Of a stretch of DNA of 9,977 nucleotides, positions 1-6,436 are shown piece after piece. The notes under the pieces were generated by a model that saw only the letters and a program-made list of their open reading frames with translations, did not search any database and was not told the DNA's origin. Positions within the stretch are counted from its first letter, which is position 1, and each line of letters opens with the position of its first letter. Position numbers and translations under genes: made by a program. This DNA is from CAWACC01 sp964390695 (GTDB lineage Bacteria; Chlamydiota; Chlamydiia; Chlamydiales; Parachlamydiaceae): NCBI GenBank assembly GCA_964390695.1, contig CAYMKI010000124.1, positions 1 through 9,977 on the forward strand, written 5' to 3'.

Positions 1-2
1 CT

Positions 3-185
3 GTTTTGCAAAAAGAGCAATTGCTTTTAACCAGTTTGCTTCTGCGACTCATGCAAGAACAACTGGCCATTTCAGAACGCAGTCTGGCTGTTCAACAAAT
101 TAACGCCAAATTTGATTTGGATCAAAGTCGACAAAATATACACACTATGGAAGATACACTGAATAAAGAATTATTATCTGATTGA
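3..185 (+). CDS. C-terminal fragment of an unidentified helical protein (5' end outside the window)
   Basis: An open frame enters from the left edge and ends at TGA 183-185, giving the last 60 residues of a protein. I do not recognise the family. The visible part is rich in Leu, Gln, Glu and Arg (for example LLLRLMQEQLAISERSLAVQ), has no proline or glycine, and ends NKELLSD. That composition suggests a continuous amphipathic helix or coiled-coil tail. The stop codon directly abuts the GAGGAA ribosome binding site of the HIT gene that starts 13 bp later, so the two were probably co-transcribed. The fragment could be a cytoplasmic tail of a larger or membrane protein, but the window does not show enough to tell. 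Confidence is for a real coding end, not for a function. Confidence 0.6.
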   Translation, partial: VLQKEQLLLTSLLLRLMQEQLAISERSLAVQQINAKFDLDQSRQNIHTMEDTLNKELLSD

Positions 186-198
186 GGAAAAGAGACCG

Positions 199-328
199 AT
201 GAGTGCATCTTGTATTTTTTGTAGTTTAATTCGAAAACCGAATGCGTCCTTAATACAAGAAGACGAGCATTTGTGTATTTATCCAGATATTGCGCCACAA
301 GCACCACATCATTTTTTAATTATTCCAC
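199..328 (+). pseudogene. HIT-family (histidine triad) hydrolase, 3'-truncated remnant
   Basis: The first 43 or so residues match the N-terminus of HIT-domain nucleotide hydrolases/transferases (HinT/YcfF type). Visible are a CIFC motif at residues 5-8, an EDEH strand segment near residue 22, and the family's PQAPHHFLIIP block at about residues 33-43. In intact members this block is followed by the P-x-K-H helix and, some 50-60 residues later, by the catalytic HxHxHxx triad. Here similarity stops right after LIIP, and the frame continues for about 24 unrelated residues to a TAA at 400-402. Those residues are the antisense of the convergent gene's 3' end. The triad is missing, so the product cannot be an active HIT enzyme. 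The start at 199 follows a good GAGGAA site that overlaps the previous stop codon. The missing 3' half is not found elsewhere in this window. Confidence 0.8.
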
Positions 329-1650
329 CCTTCTGCATCTCCGGATATAAAATGATACTCATGAGCTATGTGTTCTTTGCCTTTTTTAACTTGTGCATTT
401 AACACGATGTTCATACAATTGGCGCGATCCAAGGTGTCATCAATTGCGGATTTGATGATATCATCAGGCAGGATCCTGGGGTCATCGCCTTTGACATCTC
501 TTTTCAGCACGGATAGAATTCGTGCCATATCATGTCGGGTGACATCATAGATCACCATCTTTTTTTCCACATTCTCGCTTTTGTCCAAATACCCCTTGAC
601 GTCTCTGGCCCAGCGCAATGAGGAGTCGTAGACTATCGTTCCGGAAATATCCTTGATCATATCTTCAAAAAGCCTATAGGCAATCTGCGAGCCTTGAATA
701 TGAGCGGAGGAATGACTTAATGTATCTAAAGATTGTCTCACTACGCGCTTGCCGTAGTCGGGCGCGACCACGCCGGAGACGCTTTCTTGTACTAGTTCAC
801 CGGCTAGACGCGTCTTACCGGCTCCAAATCCTCCTTTTAGGAGAATGAGGTGATTGTCTGGGTGTTTGTCTGCAAGTTCTTTGGCTTTAATATAAGTCGC
901 TTCGGAAAATTTCATCATAGCACCTTGCGCCTCTGGCACCCAGTTATTCCAGTTGTCGAGAAAAGTCCACATATCTCTATGATCGGGTTTTCCGCTTTTC
1001 GTGTAGGCCATCCAAGATTGTAGGCCAATGCCTTGAGATTGACAGGATAATAAGATAGCTGAGCGCAAAAGGAAAGTGCTAGGCGAGGTAAAATGAGAGT
1101 TTACATGGCGGTGTACATCTTGTGAGGTATTGTCGTAGGTATCTAAAAGTCCTATCAGCAATTTATAGGCATCCTCCAAAGATACGGATTTCTTATCAAC
1201 AATTTCTTGGGCAAGTTTTCCGACAAATTGCACGGCTTGGTTCATGAATGCATCATTTTTAGCAATTTTTTCAGGTGAATTGGCAACTTTTCCTCTGAGA
1301 AAAGCTGCGGTGTCAAATTTGTTGTCTGGAGGCAAGTGATCGCCAACTGTATCGTCTAAAAATTTATCAACAGATGCAAAGTATTGATCAAGAAGATCCT
1401 GGGGGCAAACGAATTTGGGATCGGGTTTGATATTTTTCTCTTCTAACTTAATAAGCCTTTTAGCTTGAGGTGTTTGAGCTTTAGCTTGCTTTAACATAGT
1501 TTGGGTGTGCTGTTCTAGGCGTTCATTCGATTTTTTGTCAGCGTCTCCCGTTGCGCCAATTGTTGATTTTAAACTGTTTTTCTCTATAGGTTGGGTAGAT
1601 GGAGCTTTAGGTTCTGGATTTGGGACATTTGAAAAGTTAGTATTTATCAT
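316..1650 (-). CDS. Putative effector-like protein with zeta-toxin-like P-loop kinase domain
   Basis: The product has 444 residues. Residues 1-75 are Asn/Pro/Lys/Thr-rich and probably disordered, with no signal peptide, as is common in type III or IV secreted proteins. Residues 80-265 are largely helical and not recognised. From 268 a P-loop domain follows: strand LILLK, Walker A GGFGAGKT (273-280), an Asp 20 residues later (APDYGK, D298), then SSAHIQGSQIAYRLFEDM, the strand TIVYDSSLRW (338-347) with an Arg after it, and MVIYDVTRHDMARIL (365-379). This order resembles zeta/PezT toxins, which phosphorylate UDP-N-acetylglucosamine, and their Asp and GTLRT-like elements have counterparts here. 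The start follows AGGTG four bases upstream of ATG. No antitoxin gene is adjacent. The last codons (WNN-stop) lie in sequence belonging to the broken HIT gene, so the original C-terminus has probably been replaced or clipped. The substrate is unknown; another P-loop kinase is possible. Confidence 0.7.
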   Translation of the reverse strand: MINTNFSNVPNPEPKAPSTQPIEKNSLKSTIGATGDADKKSNERLEQHTQTMLKQAKAQTPQAKRLIKLEEKNIKPDPKFVCPQDLLDQYFASVDKFLDDTVGDHLPPDNKFDTAAFLRGKVANSPEKIAKNDAFMNQAVQFVGKLAQEIVDKKSVSLEDAYKLLIGLLDTYDNTSQDVHRHVNSHFTSPSTFLLRSAILLSCQSQGIGLQSWMAYTKSGKPDHRDMWTFLDNWNNWVPEAQGAMMKFSEATYIKAKELADKHPDNHLILLKGGFGAGKTRLAGELVQESVSGVVAPDYGKRVVRQSLDTLSHSSAHIQGSQIAYRLFEDMIKDISGTIVYDSSLRWARDVKGYLDKSENVEKKMVIYDVTRHDMARILSVLKRDVKGDDPRILPDDIIKSAIDDTLDRANCMNIVLNAQVKKGKEHIAHEYHFISGDAEGWNN

Positions 1651-1868
1651 ATTACACCTATTTAGTTAATTAATATTATTCAATCATGATTTTCTATTAA
1701 CTATGCTGTATAATTTATTTTATAAAAAAATAATTATTATTGCAAACTACAAAGAATCGGTTGTTTTTGTATTATTTTATTTGTTGTGCGTTTTATTGAT
1801 TTATTTAATATTTTATATTAGTGAAATAATGTATAAATCATATAAATCTCTTATTAAGATTCTATTCA
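1651..1868. other. AT-rich spacer without a gene
   Basis: This stretch is almost entirely A and T with long homopolymer runs. I see no open frame with coding character on either strand. It carries the upstream region of the kinase-like gene on the minus strand (a weak promoter candidate is listed separately). Its composition contrasts sharply with the more GC-rich piece that begins at 1869. Confidence 0.6.
1719..1746 (-). promoter_or_regulatory. Weak candidate promoter for the kinase-like gene
   Basis: Read on the minus strand there is TTTGCA (1746-1741), a 16-bp spacer and TATAAA (1724-1719), about 70 bp upstream of the start codon at 1650. In such AT-rich sequence matches of this quality arise by chance, so confidence is low. 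Confidence 0.25.
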
Positions 1869-2017
1869 CTAGATTATTCTAAGCGTTTCAATTTCTCTCA
1901 CTGCTCTCAACGGCTTCAGTGGTCCAACAAGTAACACATCTTGTGGGGTGCTGAATAGTTTCATTGAAAAAGCGTAAATTTCTAAATTGGCGCGGCTAGT
2001 TCTAAAAATAATTTGAT
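1869..2017 (-). pseudogene. Short coding remnant, unidentified
   Basis: On the minus strand an open frame of roughly 47 codons ends at TAG 1871-1869. It has normal codon use and is much richer in GC than the flanking spacer. The translation includes NLEIYAFSMKLFSTPQDV followed by LLVGPLKPLRAVREIETL and ends in RII-stop. An internal ATG lies at codon 17 or so of this stretch, but no ribosome binding site precedes it, and upstream the frame dissolves into AT-rich sequence. The residue composition looks like real protein, so I read it as the 3' end of a displaced or decayed gene, or part of a repeated element. I cannot name the family. The -35 box of the promoter for the 173-residue gene overlaps its outer end. 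Confidence 0.4.
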
Positions 2018-2041
2018 TGAAATTGTTTTTTTTTGTATAAT
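2013..2041 (+). promoter_or_regulatory. Sigma70-like promoter of the 173-residue gene
   Basis: TTGATT (2013-2018) and a perfect TATAAT (2036-2041) are separated by 17 bp. Transcription would begin near 2048, about 45 bp before the start codon at 2093. It is the best promoter match in this spacer. Confidence 0.6.
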
Positions 2042-2092
2042 TATTTTTGTTTCATAATATATAAACTTTAAATTAAGGAGTTCTTTTTTTTT

Positions 2093-2614
2093 ATGAATAT
2101 TAATAATTCAACCGGTAATAACAATTACACATTTATTATGCAAGAGAATGGATGTCGTAAACAGGAATGTACATTGTATCCAGTAACAGAAGGATTGATG
2201 ATCAAAATAAAAGATGTCAATCCCGCGCAATTTATACTGAATAGTAATGCGGAAGCTGAATTTATAATCAAGAATAGCCATGAATTTATTGAGAAATCGC
2301 TAGTCATATTTGAAGGTGTTACGATGGATGAAGTTCCTTCTTCGTATATAGTTGTGAATCATGTTGCACAACAAATTATTGGTGATGCGACAATTTCTAT
2401 TATTAATTGTACTGATAGGCTGGTTACTTTAAATGAAGATAGAAGATTGATAATAGATAATAAACCACAGGATGTACTATTGCCAAGTTCTGATCATACT
2501 TTTTTTGTGTGGGAAGATAGGAGAAATTTGCACATTGTGCGTGAAAATAAAGCTAATGAACAACTTATGTATTCTAGCAACCAGCGTTCTACAGGAGAGC
2601 GTTTACATTTATAA
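2093..2614 (+). CDS. Hypothetical protein, 173 residues, probably frameshifted at its C-terminus
   Basis: I do not recognise this protein. It has no signal peptide or membrane segment. Alternating hydrophobic strands (EFIIKNSHEFIEKSLVIFEG, SYIVVNHVAQQIIGDATISI) suggest a mostly beta fold. The N-terminus is Asn-rich (MNINNSTGNNN). The ATG at 2093 is preceded by AAGGAG at 2075-2080 with a longish 12-bp spacing through a T-run, and by a good promoter at 2013-2041. The stop at 2612-2614 leaves about 95 bp before the terminator. Within that gap another frame is coding-like and carries a Ser/Asn-rich tail similar in style to this protein's own end (YSSNQRSTGER). A frameshift near 2600 could therefore have shortened the product by about 27 residues. 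Standing alone between a promoter and a terminator, it is probably monocistronic. A host-interaction role is possible but not shown. Confidence 0.65.
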   Translation: MNINNSTGNNNYTFIMQENGCRKQECTLYPVTEGLMIKIKDVNPAQFILNSNAEAEFIIKNSHEFIEKSLVIFEGVTMDEVPSSYIVVNHVAQQIIGDATISIINCTDRLVTLNEDRRLIIDNKPQDVLLPSSDHTFFVWEDRRNLHIVRENKANEQLMYSSNQRSTGERLHL

Positions 2615-2690
2615 CGCATGGACGCAGCCGGCTTACAGCAGTGCCAACAGTTCCCGCCTGAACAATAACATGCGTTATAAAAACGCTTAA
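2605..2690 (+). pseudogene. Out-of-frame C-terminal tail, likely the displaced end of the 173-residue protein or a remnant of another gene
   Basis: In a frame different from the preceding gene, codons from about 2605 to TAA 2688-2690 read YIYNAWTQPAYSSANSSR and then LNNNMRYKNA-stop. Base composition here is more GC-rich than in the preceding AT-rich gene. There is no start codon or ribosome binding site of its own. It ends 20 bp before the hairpin terminator, the usual position for a true gene end. Confidence 0.4.
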
Positions 2691-2709
2691 ACATGAAAAA
2701 CAGGATGAG

Positions 2710-2756
2710 AGGTGGTAGAGAGGCTTGAGTGATCAGCCTCTCTACCACCTTTTTAT
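2710..2756 (+). terminator. Rho-independent terminator
   Basis: A perfect 16-bp stem pairs 2710-2725 (AGGTGGTAGAGAGGCT) with 2735-2750 (AGCCTCTCTACCACCT) around a 9-nt loop, followed immediately by TTTTATTT. It ends transcription of the 173-residue gene. It also lies about 85 bp beyond the 3' end of the convergent oppF-like gene. On that strand the nearest T-run is 8 bp past the stem, so termination of that transcript would be weaker. Confidence 0.9.
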
Positions 2757-2833
2757 TTATGTGTCATCGAAAATTGCTACTGCAGTGCCAGCATGAATGA
2801 CAGAAAAATATACAAAATAGGATAAGTTGGGTT

Positions 2834-3808
2834 TTAATCCAGAATACAATAATAGGTGTGATCCTTGATCTGCGAGTGTGGATCAAGGATTGTTTTTTTG
2901 GGGGGAGGCAGCGCGCATTGAGGCTGAGCGTAGGGACATCGTGTTCTAAAGGGGCATCCGCTAGGGGGATTTAAAGCAGAGGGGATTTCTCCTTTGAGCA
3001 ATATACGCTCTTTTTTTTCTAGAGGGTGTTTTTTGGGGATGGCGGAGAGTAGAGCTTGCGTATAGGGGTGTTTCGGGTTATTGAAGACGGCTTCCGTAGG
3101 ACCCGTTTCCATGATTTTACCAAGATATACCACTAATACACGATCGCTGACATGTCGGATAGCTGAGAGATCGTGAGAGATAAATAAGTAGCTAAGCCCC
3201 AAATTTTTTTGTAGATCAATCAGCAAATTCATGATTTGAGCTTGTACGGACACGTCTAAGGCAGACAAGGCTTCGTCACAAACTATTAGCTTGGGTTGTA
3301 AGGCGATAGCGCGTCCTATGCAAATTCGCTGCTGCTGCCCTCCTGAAAACTGGTGGGGATAGCGGTGCATGTATTGAGAGGATAGTCCCACCCTTTCCAG
3401 TACTTCTTTGACAACCCCTTCTTGTTGGGCTTTGCTTTGGACCATTTTATGGTATCTTAGCGGTTCACCAATGGTTTCGCCTACGGTTTTGCGTGGATTG
3501 AGCGAAGCGTAGGGGTCCTGGAAGATCATTTGAAAATGTCTGCGAATAGAGCGCAGTTCCGAAGGATTTAGGGTGAGCAAGTCTTTATTTAACAATTGGA
3601 TGGAGCCTTCGGTAGGTTCAATCAGGCGGATAGCTGCTCTGCCGATGGTGCTTTTACCCGAGCCTGATTCGCCTACGATGCCCAGTACTTCTCCTTCATT
3701 CAGATAAAACGATACGTCGTCTACGGCTTTAACGGCAGCTACTTGCCGCCGGAATAGTCCAGCGGTTACGGGGAAATATTTTTTTAAACCTTCGACTTTC
3801 AATAACAC
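2834..3808 (-). CDS. oppF: Oligopeptide/dipeptide ABC transporter ATP-binding protein, OppF/DppF type
   Basis: This is one of the two nucleotide-binding subunits that hydrolyse ATP on the cytoplasmic face of an Opp/Dpp peptide importer. The 324 residues show Walker A GESGSGKST (46-54), Q-loop Q97 in FQDP, signature FSGGQQQR (154-161), Walker B LIVCDE (174-179), D-loop SALD (182-185) and H-loop H212. After Walker B the usual proline is alanine (CDEALSALDVS). The C-terminal oligopeptide-transport region has cysteines 285, 291, 298 and 321, the pattern that binds an iron-sulfur cluster in related ATPases. Translation starts at GTG 3808-3806, supported by AAGGA at 3821-3817, and overlaps the oppD-like gene by 10 bp, so the two are translationally coupled. 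No permease or binding-protein gene adjoins the pair. The peptide class (di- or oligopeptide) cannot be told from the sequence, so the symbol marks the paralogue type only. Confidence 0.9.
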   Translation of the reverse strand: MLLKVEGLKKYFPVTAGLFRRQVAAVKAVDDVSFYLNEGEVLGIVGESGSGKSTIGRAAIRLIEPTEGSIQLLNKDLLTLNPSELRSIRRHFQMIFQDPYASLNPRKTVGETIGEPLRYHKMVQSKAQQEGVVKEVLERVGLSSQYMHRYPHQFSGGQQQRICIGRAIALQPKLIVCDEALSALDVSVQAQIMNLLIDLQKNLGLSYLFISHDLSAIRHVSDRVLVVYLGKIMETGPTEAVFNNPKHPYTQALLSAIPKKHPLEKKERILLKGEIPSALNPPSGCPFRTRCPYAQPQCALPPPKKTILDPHSQIKDHTYYCILD

Positions 3809-4896
3809 GGCATTTGTCCTTGATAGAATTGCAGGAGCTGTTGGCTTTCTTCGCTGTTGTCATGCAGCCAGCATTTGGCGAGGTGGGCATCTCTATCCTG
3901 CGGTGCAATCTCAAAATTTGGCACAGCGCCTTGTTTGCACTTGGACATGGCATATGGGCAGCGTGGATGAAAACGGCATCCGCCTGGAAAATGGCTGATA
4001 GAAGGCACCGATCCTTTAATCGCATTTAAAAGGCCTTTTTTGGAGGCTTGATGGGGCCGCGAATTCAATAAACCTTGAGTGTATGGGTGTGAAGGTTGGT
4101 CGTAAAGGTCCAGCACAGAAGCTCTTTCCACCGCTTGCGCTGCGTACATGACGATTACTTCGTGTGCCAGTTCCGCCACGACTCCCATGTCATGGGTGAT
4201 CAGCAACACTGCCATGCCTTTTTTAGCTTGCAGGTGTCGTATCAAATCCAGCACTTGGGCTTGGATCGTCACGTCTAAAGCTGTAGTGGGCTCATCCGCG
4301 ATGAGAATGTCAGGTTCGCACATCAGGGCCATAGCAATCATGACCCTTTGCTTCATTCCCCCTGAAAGTTGATGAGGGTATGCATGCAGTAGGTTTTCCG
4401 CTGATGCAATGCCGACATCCTGCAGGGCTTTGGCTGCGGCTTCAAAGGCTTGCTGTCCATAGATTTTGAGATGAAGCTCAGCTGTTTCTACCATTTGGGA
4501 GCCGATGGTGTAGACCGGATTCAATGCGCTGCTGGGGTCTTGGAAAACCATAGCTATTTTTCCGCCGCGTAAGGGGCGCATCTGCTTATCAGGAAGCTTT
4601 AAAAGATTGCGCCCTTGATAGAGGACTTCACCTTCAGGTGGAAGAGCTGGGGGAGAAGGTAAAATGCCCATGATAGACAGTGCTGTAAGTGTTTTGCCAC
4701 AGCCCGACTCTCCCACTAAAGCCAGGGTTTTGCCCAGACAAAGGTCAAAGGAGATGTCTTCTACCACCGCAAAGGCATGATCTCCCATTTGGAGTCTGGT
4801 AGTTAAATTTTTGACTGATAGAATAGGGGGATGGTGCTGTGTCATGCCAAAAGCATACTCATTTTGCCCTTTCCCGCAAAGACAAAAGAGGTGCAT
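3799..4896 (-). CDS. oppD: Oligopeptide/dipeptide ABC transporter ATP-binding protein, OppD/DppD type
   Basis: This is the partner ATPase of the OppF-like subunit. Numbered from the ATG at 4896 it has 365 residues: Walker A GESGCGKT (62-69), Q119 in FQDP, signature LSGGMKQR (177-184), Walker B ILIADE (197-202), ADEPTTALDVT, and H235. The C-terminal region carries cysteines 307, 313, 320 and 342, matching the iron-sulfur motif of the family. Family similarity begins only at ILSVKNL (residue 25), so the second ATG at 4845 (MTQHHPP) is the more natural start. The extra 17 residues (MHLFCLCGKGQ...) look like leader sequence. Neither start has a clear ribosome binding site; a GGGAAAGGG lies about 21 bp before the 4845 ATG. 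It is the first gene of the minus-strand pair and diverges from the P450 gene. The permease genes usual upstream are absent, so they must lie elsewhere or the pair serves another transporter. Confidence 0.9.
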   Translation of the reverse strand: MHLFCLCGKGQNEYAFGMTQHHPPILSVKNLTTRLQMGDHAFAVVEDISFDLCLGKTLALVGESGCGKTLTALSIMGILPSPPALPPEGEVLYQGRNLLKLPDKQMRPLRGGKIAMVFQDPSSALNPVYTIGSQMVETAELHLKIYGQQAFEAAAKALQDVGIASAENLLHAYPHQLSGGMKQRVMIAMALMCEPDILIADEPTTALDVTIQAQVLDLIRHLQAKKGMAVLLITHDMGVVAELAHEVIVMYAAQAVERASVLDLYDQPSHPYTQGLLNSRPHQASKKGLLNAIKGSVPSISHFPGGCRFHPRCPYAMSKCKQGAVPNFEIAPQDRDAHLAKCWLHDNSEESQQLLQFYQGQMPCY

Positions 4897-4908
4897 GTAA
4901 ATAAATTC

Positions 4909-4938
4909 TTGACTTGCCCTAAAAGCTCTGTGTATAGT
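4909..4938 (+). promoter_or_regulatory. Sigma70-like promoter of the P450 gene
   Basis: TTGACT (4909-4914) and TATAGT (4933-4938) are 18 bp apart, placing the start of transcription near 4945, some 60 bp before the ATG at 5004. The -35 box lies only 13 bp from the upstream oppD-like ATG, so the divergent promoters must overlap or interleave. No comparably good promoter is visible on the minus strand. Confidence 0.6.
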
Positions 4939-4952
4939 CTCTTTTTAAAATA

Positions 4953-4980
4953 CTCAGGTTGAGCTGAAGCCTAAGCTGAG
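4953..4980 (+). promoter_or_regulatory. Imperfect inverted repeat in the P450 leader
   Basis: CTCAGGTT (4953-4960) and AAGCTGAG (4973-4980) are complementary at 7 of 8 positions around a 12-nt loop, just after the predicted transcription start. It could be an operator or a leader hairpin. No T-run follows, so it is not a simple terminator. The evidence is structural only. Confidence 0.3.
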
Positions 4981-5003
4981 ACATAAATTAATAAGGAAAG
5001 GCT

Positions 5004-6416
5004 ATGGATGTAGGACAGACTTTGGGACAGCAAGGTGCGTTTATTTTAAAGCAATATCCACTCACAGATGATCAGCAGAATAAAGTATATCATATATCGA
5101 TACTGCGGCAAGAGTATCTGGCCTTGCCTGTGCCTATATGCGAGGTTAGGGAGCTTCCTGACTGGGAACGCAAAATTCACGTTGTCAGCCATCCGGATGC
5201 GCAGAAATTGTTCATGATGTTTCATCGCTATGGCCCTAAAGAAAAAACAGTAGAAGGCCGCTGTCCTTATACTGATGGAACCGTGAAGAAGCGCTTTGCC
5301 TCTTTGGTTGGAGAACGCAATTTGGGGACAACGTATGAAGGGGAAAGTGAAAAATATCGCACGGCTTTGCTGGCATTCTTAACATCGAGCGCAAGGATTT
5401 CTTCCTATCAAGAAGCTTGGAAAGCGATAGCCGACCCATGGATTGCTAAACTCTTACAGAAGGGCGAAGTGAATTTATTTGAAGAGGCGCATCGCCTGGT
5501 GGCTGAATGCCTGATAAAGGTCGTGTTGGGTTATGAAAAATGTTCTGAAGAAGATATCGAGTTCAATGTGAATTATTGGAAAAATTTGTTTGCGCCAATG
5601 CCGCATCAAGTCAAAACCCACGAAGAGCTGGAACAGCAAGGCAAGCCCAGTTGGTTACAGAAAGGAATGAATATTTTTACGGATAGAAAGGAGTTTTCCA
5701 GGACCCTTTGGACGTATTTCATCTCTTCTAAAGAGCTTAACAGCCTAGCTGAATCTATAGCGGCCCATACTGTCAATAATGAAAACAGCCTATGCTCCCA
5801 TCTATCTAAAAATGAATTTACAGACGATGAAATATTAGACTTTGTTAGAGGCATGTTGATTGCAGGCCAAGAAACTACCGGCTACCTGTTGGCGTTTGCT
5901 ATTTATGAATATGCACGAAATCCCACTATGCAGACCCGGCATGTTCAGCAGAAGGAAGAAATCAGAAAGGCTTATCTGGAAACCCTGCGTATGTATTCTC
6001 CAGGCGGTGCTCTTCGTGAGGTAGGTGAGGACTTGATTTTGTATTATGACACACAAGAGAAAGACTCTAGCGCCCCTCAATCCCGTCAGCATTTTATTCG
6101 TAAAGGCGATCTGCTCGCGTGTGTGCCAAATCTTGCCGGCCACAACTTACCCCACTGGGAAAATCCCGACGTATTTGATTGCGAACGGCAAAACTTGGAG
6201 CGGGTCACGGAAATACCGCATTTTGGAAACGGGGCTCATCGTTGTGTAGGAGAGAAACTGGCTAAACAGGAAATTCTCACGCTGTTGGAGGTTATCCTCA
6301 GTCAGATGGTTCTTGAGGTTAAAGACCCTTTGCCCGAACTCGTCGATGCCTTCACTTTAAGGCCTGTGAAAGATATGAAAATGTATGTTTCACCTCGCAA
6401 AAAAGAGGAAACTTAG
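5004..6416 (+). CDS. Cytochrome P450 monooxygenase
   Basis: A 470-residue heme-thiolate monooxygenase. The signature elements are in order: I-helix oxygen-activation motif AGQETT (287-292), K-helix ExxR as ETLR (326-329), a PERF-like segment FDCERQ (391-396), and heme-binding FGNGAHRCVG (407-416) with the axial ligand Cys414. The spacing of about 39 residues between the I-helix motif and ExxR is short and typical of soluble bacterial forms. No N-terminal membrane anchor is present, so it should be cytosolic and need separate redox partners; none is encoded in the window. The start has a strong AGGAAAGG site 2 bp upstream of ATG and a sigma70-like promoter. It stands alone, divergent from the peptide-transporter ATPases and convergent with a small membrane-protein gene. 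The substrate cannot be inferred. P450s are uncommon in reduced intracellular genomes, so acquisition by transfer is plausible but not demonstrated. Confidence 0.93.
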   Translation: MDVGQTLGQQGAFILKQYPLTDDQQNKVYHISILRQEYLALPVPICEVRELPDWERKIHVVSHPDAQKLFMMFHRYGPKEKTVEGRCPYTDGTVKKRFASLVGERNLGTTYEGESEKYRTALLAFLTSSARISSYQEAWKAIADPWIAKLLQKGEVNLFEEAHRLVAECLIKVVLGYEKCSEEDIEFNVNYWKNLFAPMPHQVKTHEELEQQGKPSWLQKGMNIFTDRKEFSRTLWTYFISSKELNSLAESIAAHTVNNENSLCSHLSKNEFTDDEILDFVRGMLIAGQETTGYLLAFAIYEYARNPTMQTRHVQQKEEIRKAYLETLRMYSPGGALREVGEDLILYYDTQEKDSSAPQSRQHFIRKGDLLACVPNLAGHNLPHWENPDVFDCERQNLERVTEIPHFGNGAHRCVGEKLAKQEILTLLEVILSQMVLEVKDPLPELVDAFTLRPVKDMKMYVSPRKKEET

Positions 6417-6436
6417 GCGGGTTATATGCCTAGGTT
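6410..6436. terminator. Possible shared hairpin between convergent genes
   Basis: AACTTAGGC (6410-6418) pairs with GCCTAGGTT (6428-6436), with one G-T pair, around a 9-nt loop. It overlaps the P450 stop codon and the last codons of the opposing gene. On the minus strand a T-rich run (TCCTCTTTTTT) follows after several bases; on the plus strand no T-run follows. It may be a weak bidirectional terminator. Confidence 0.3.

Noticed and set aside
122..307. Minus-strand frame of 61 codons under the HIT fragment
   Set aside because: It is antisense to clear HIT-family coding sequence and has no ribosome binding site or domain.
1880..1975. TTTCAAT / ATTGAAA 7-bp inverted repeat with a long loop
   Set aside because: Too short for the loop size and expected by chance in AT-rich sequence; the reading-frame remnant explains this stretch better.
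3814..4372. Plus-strand open frames opposite the oppD-like gene
   Set aside because: They lie wholly antisense to a gene with full ABC-ATPase motifs, have no ribosome binding sites and show no domain.
4845..4975. Minus-strand frame overlapping the oppD-like start, considered as the end of a permease gene
   Set aside because: It is open for only about 40 codons, begins after a stop, has no permease-like sequence and crosses the P450 promoter.
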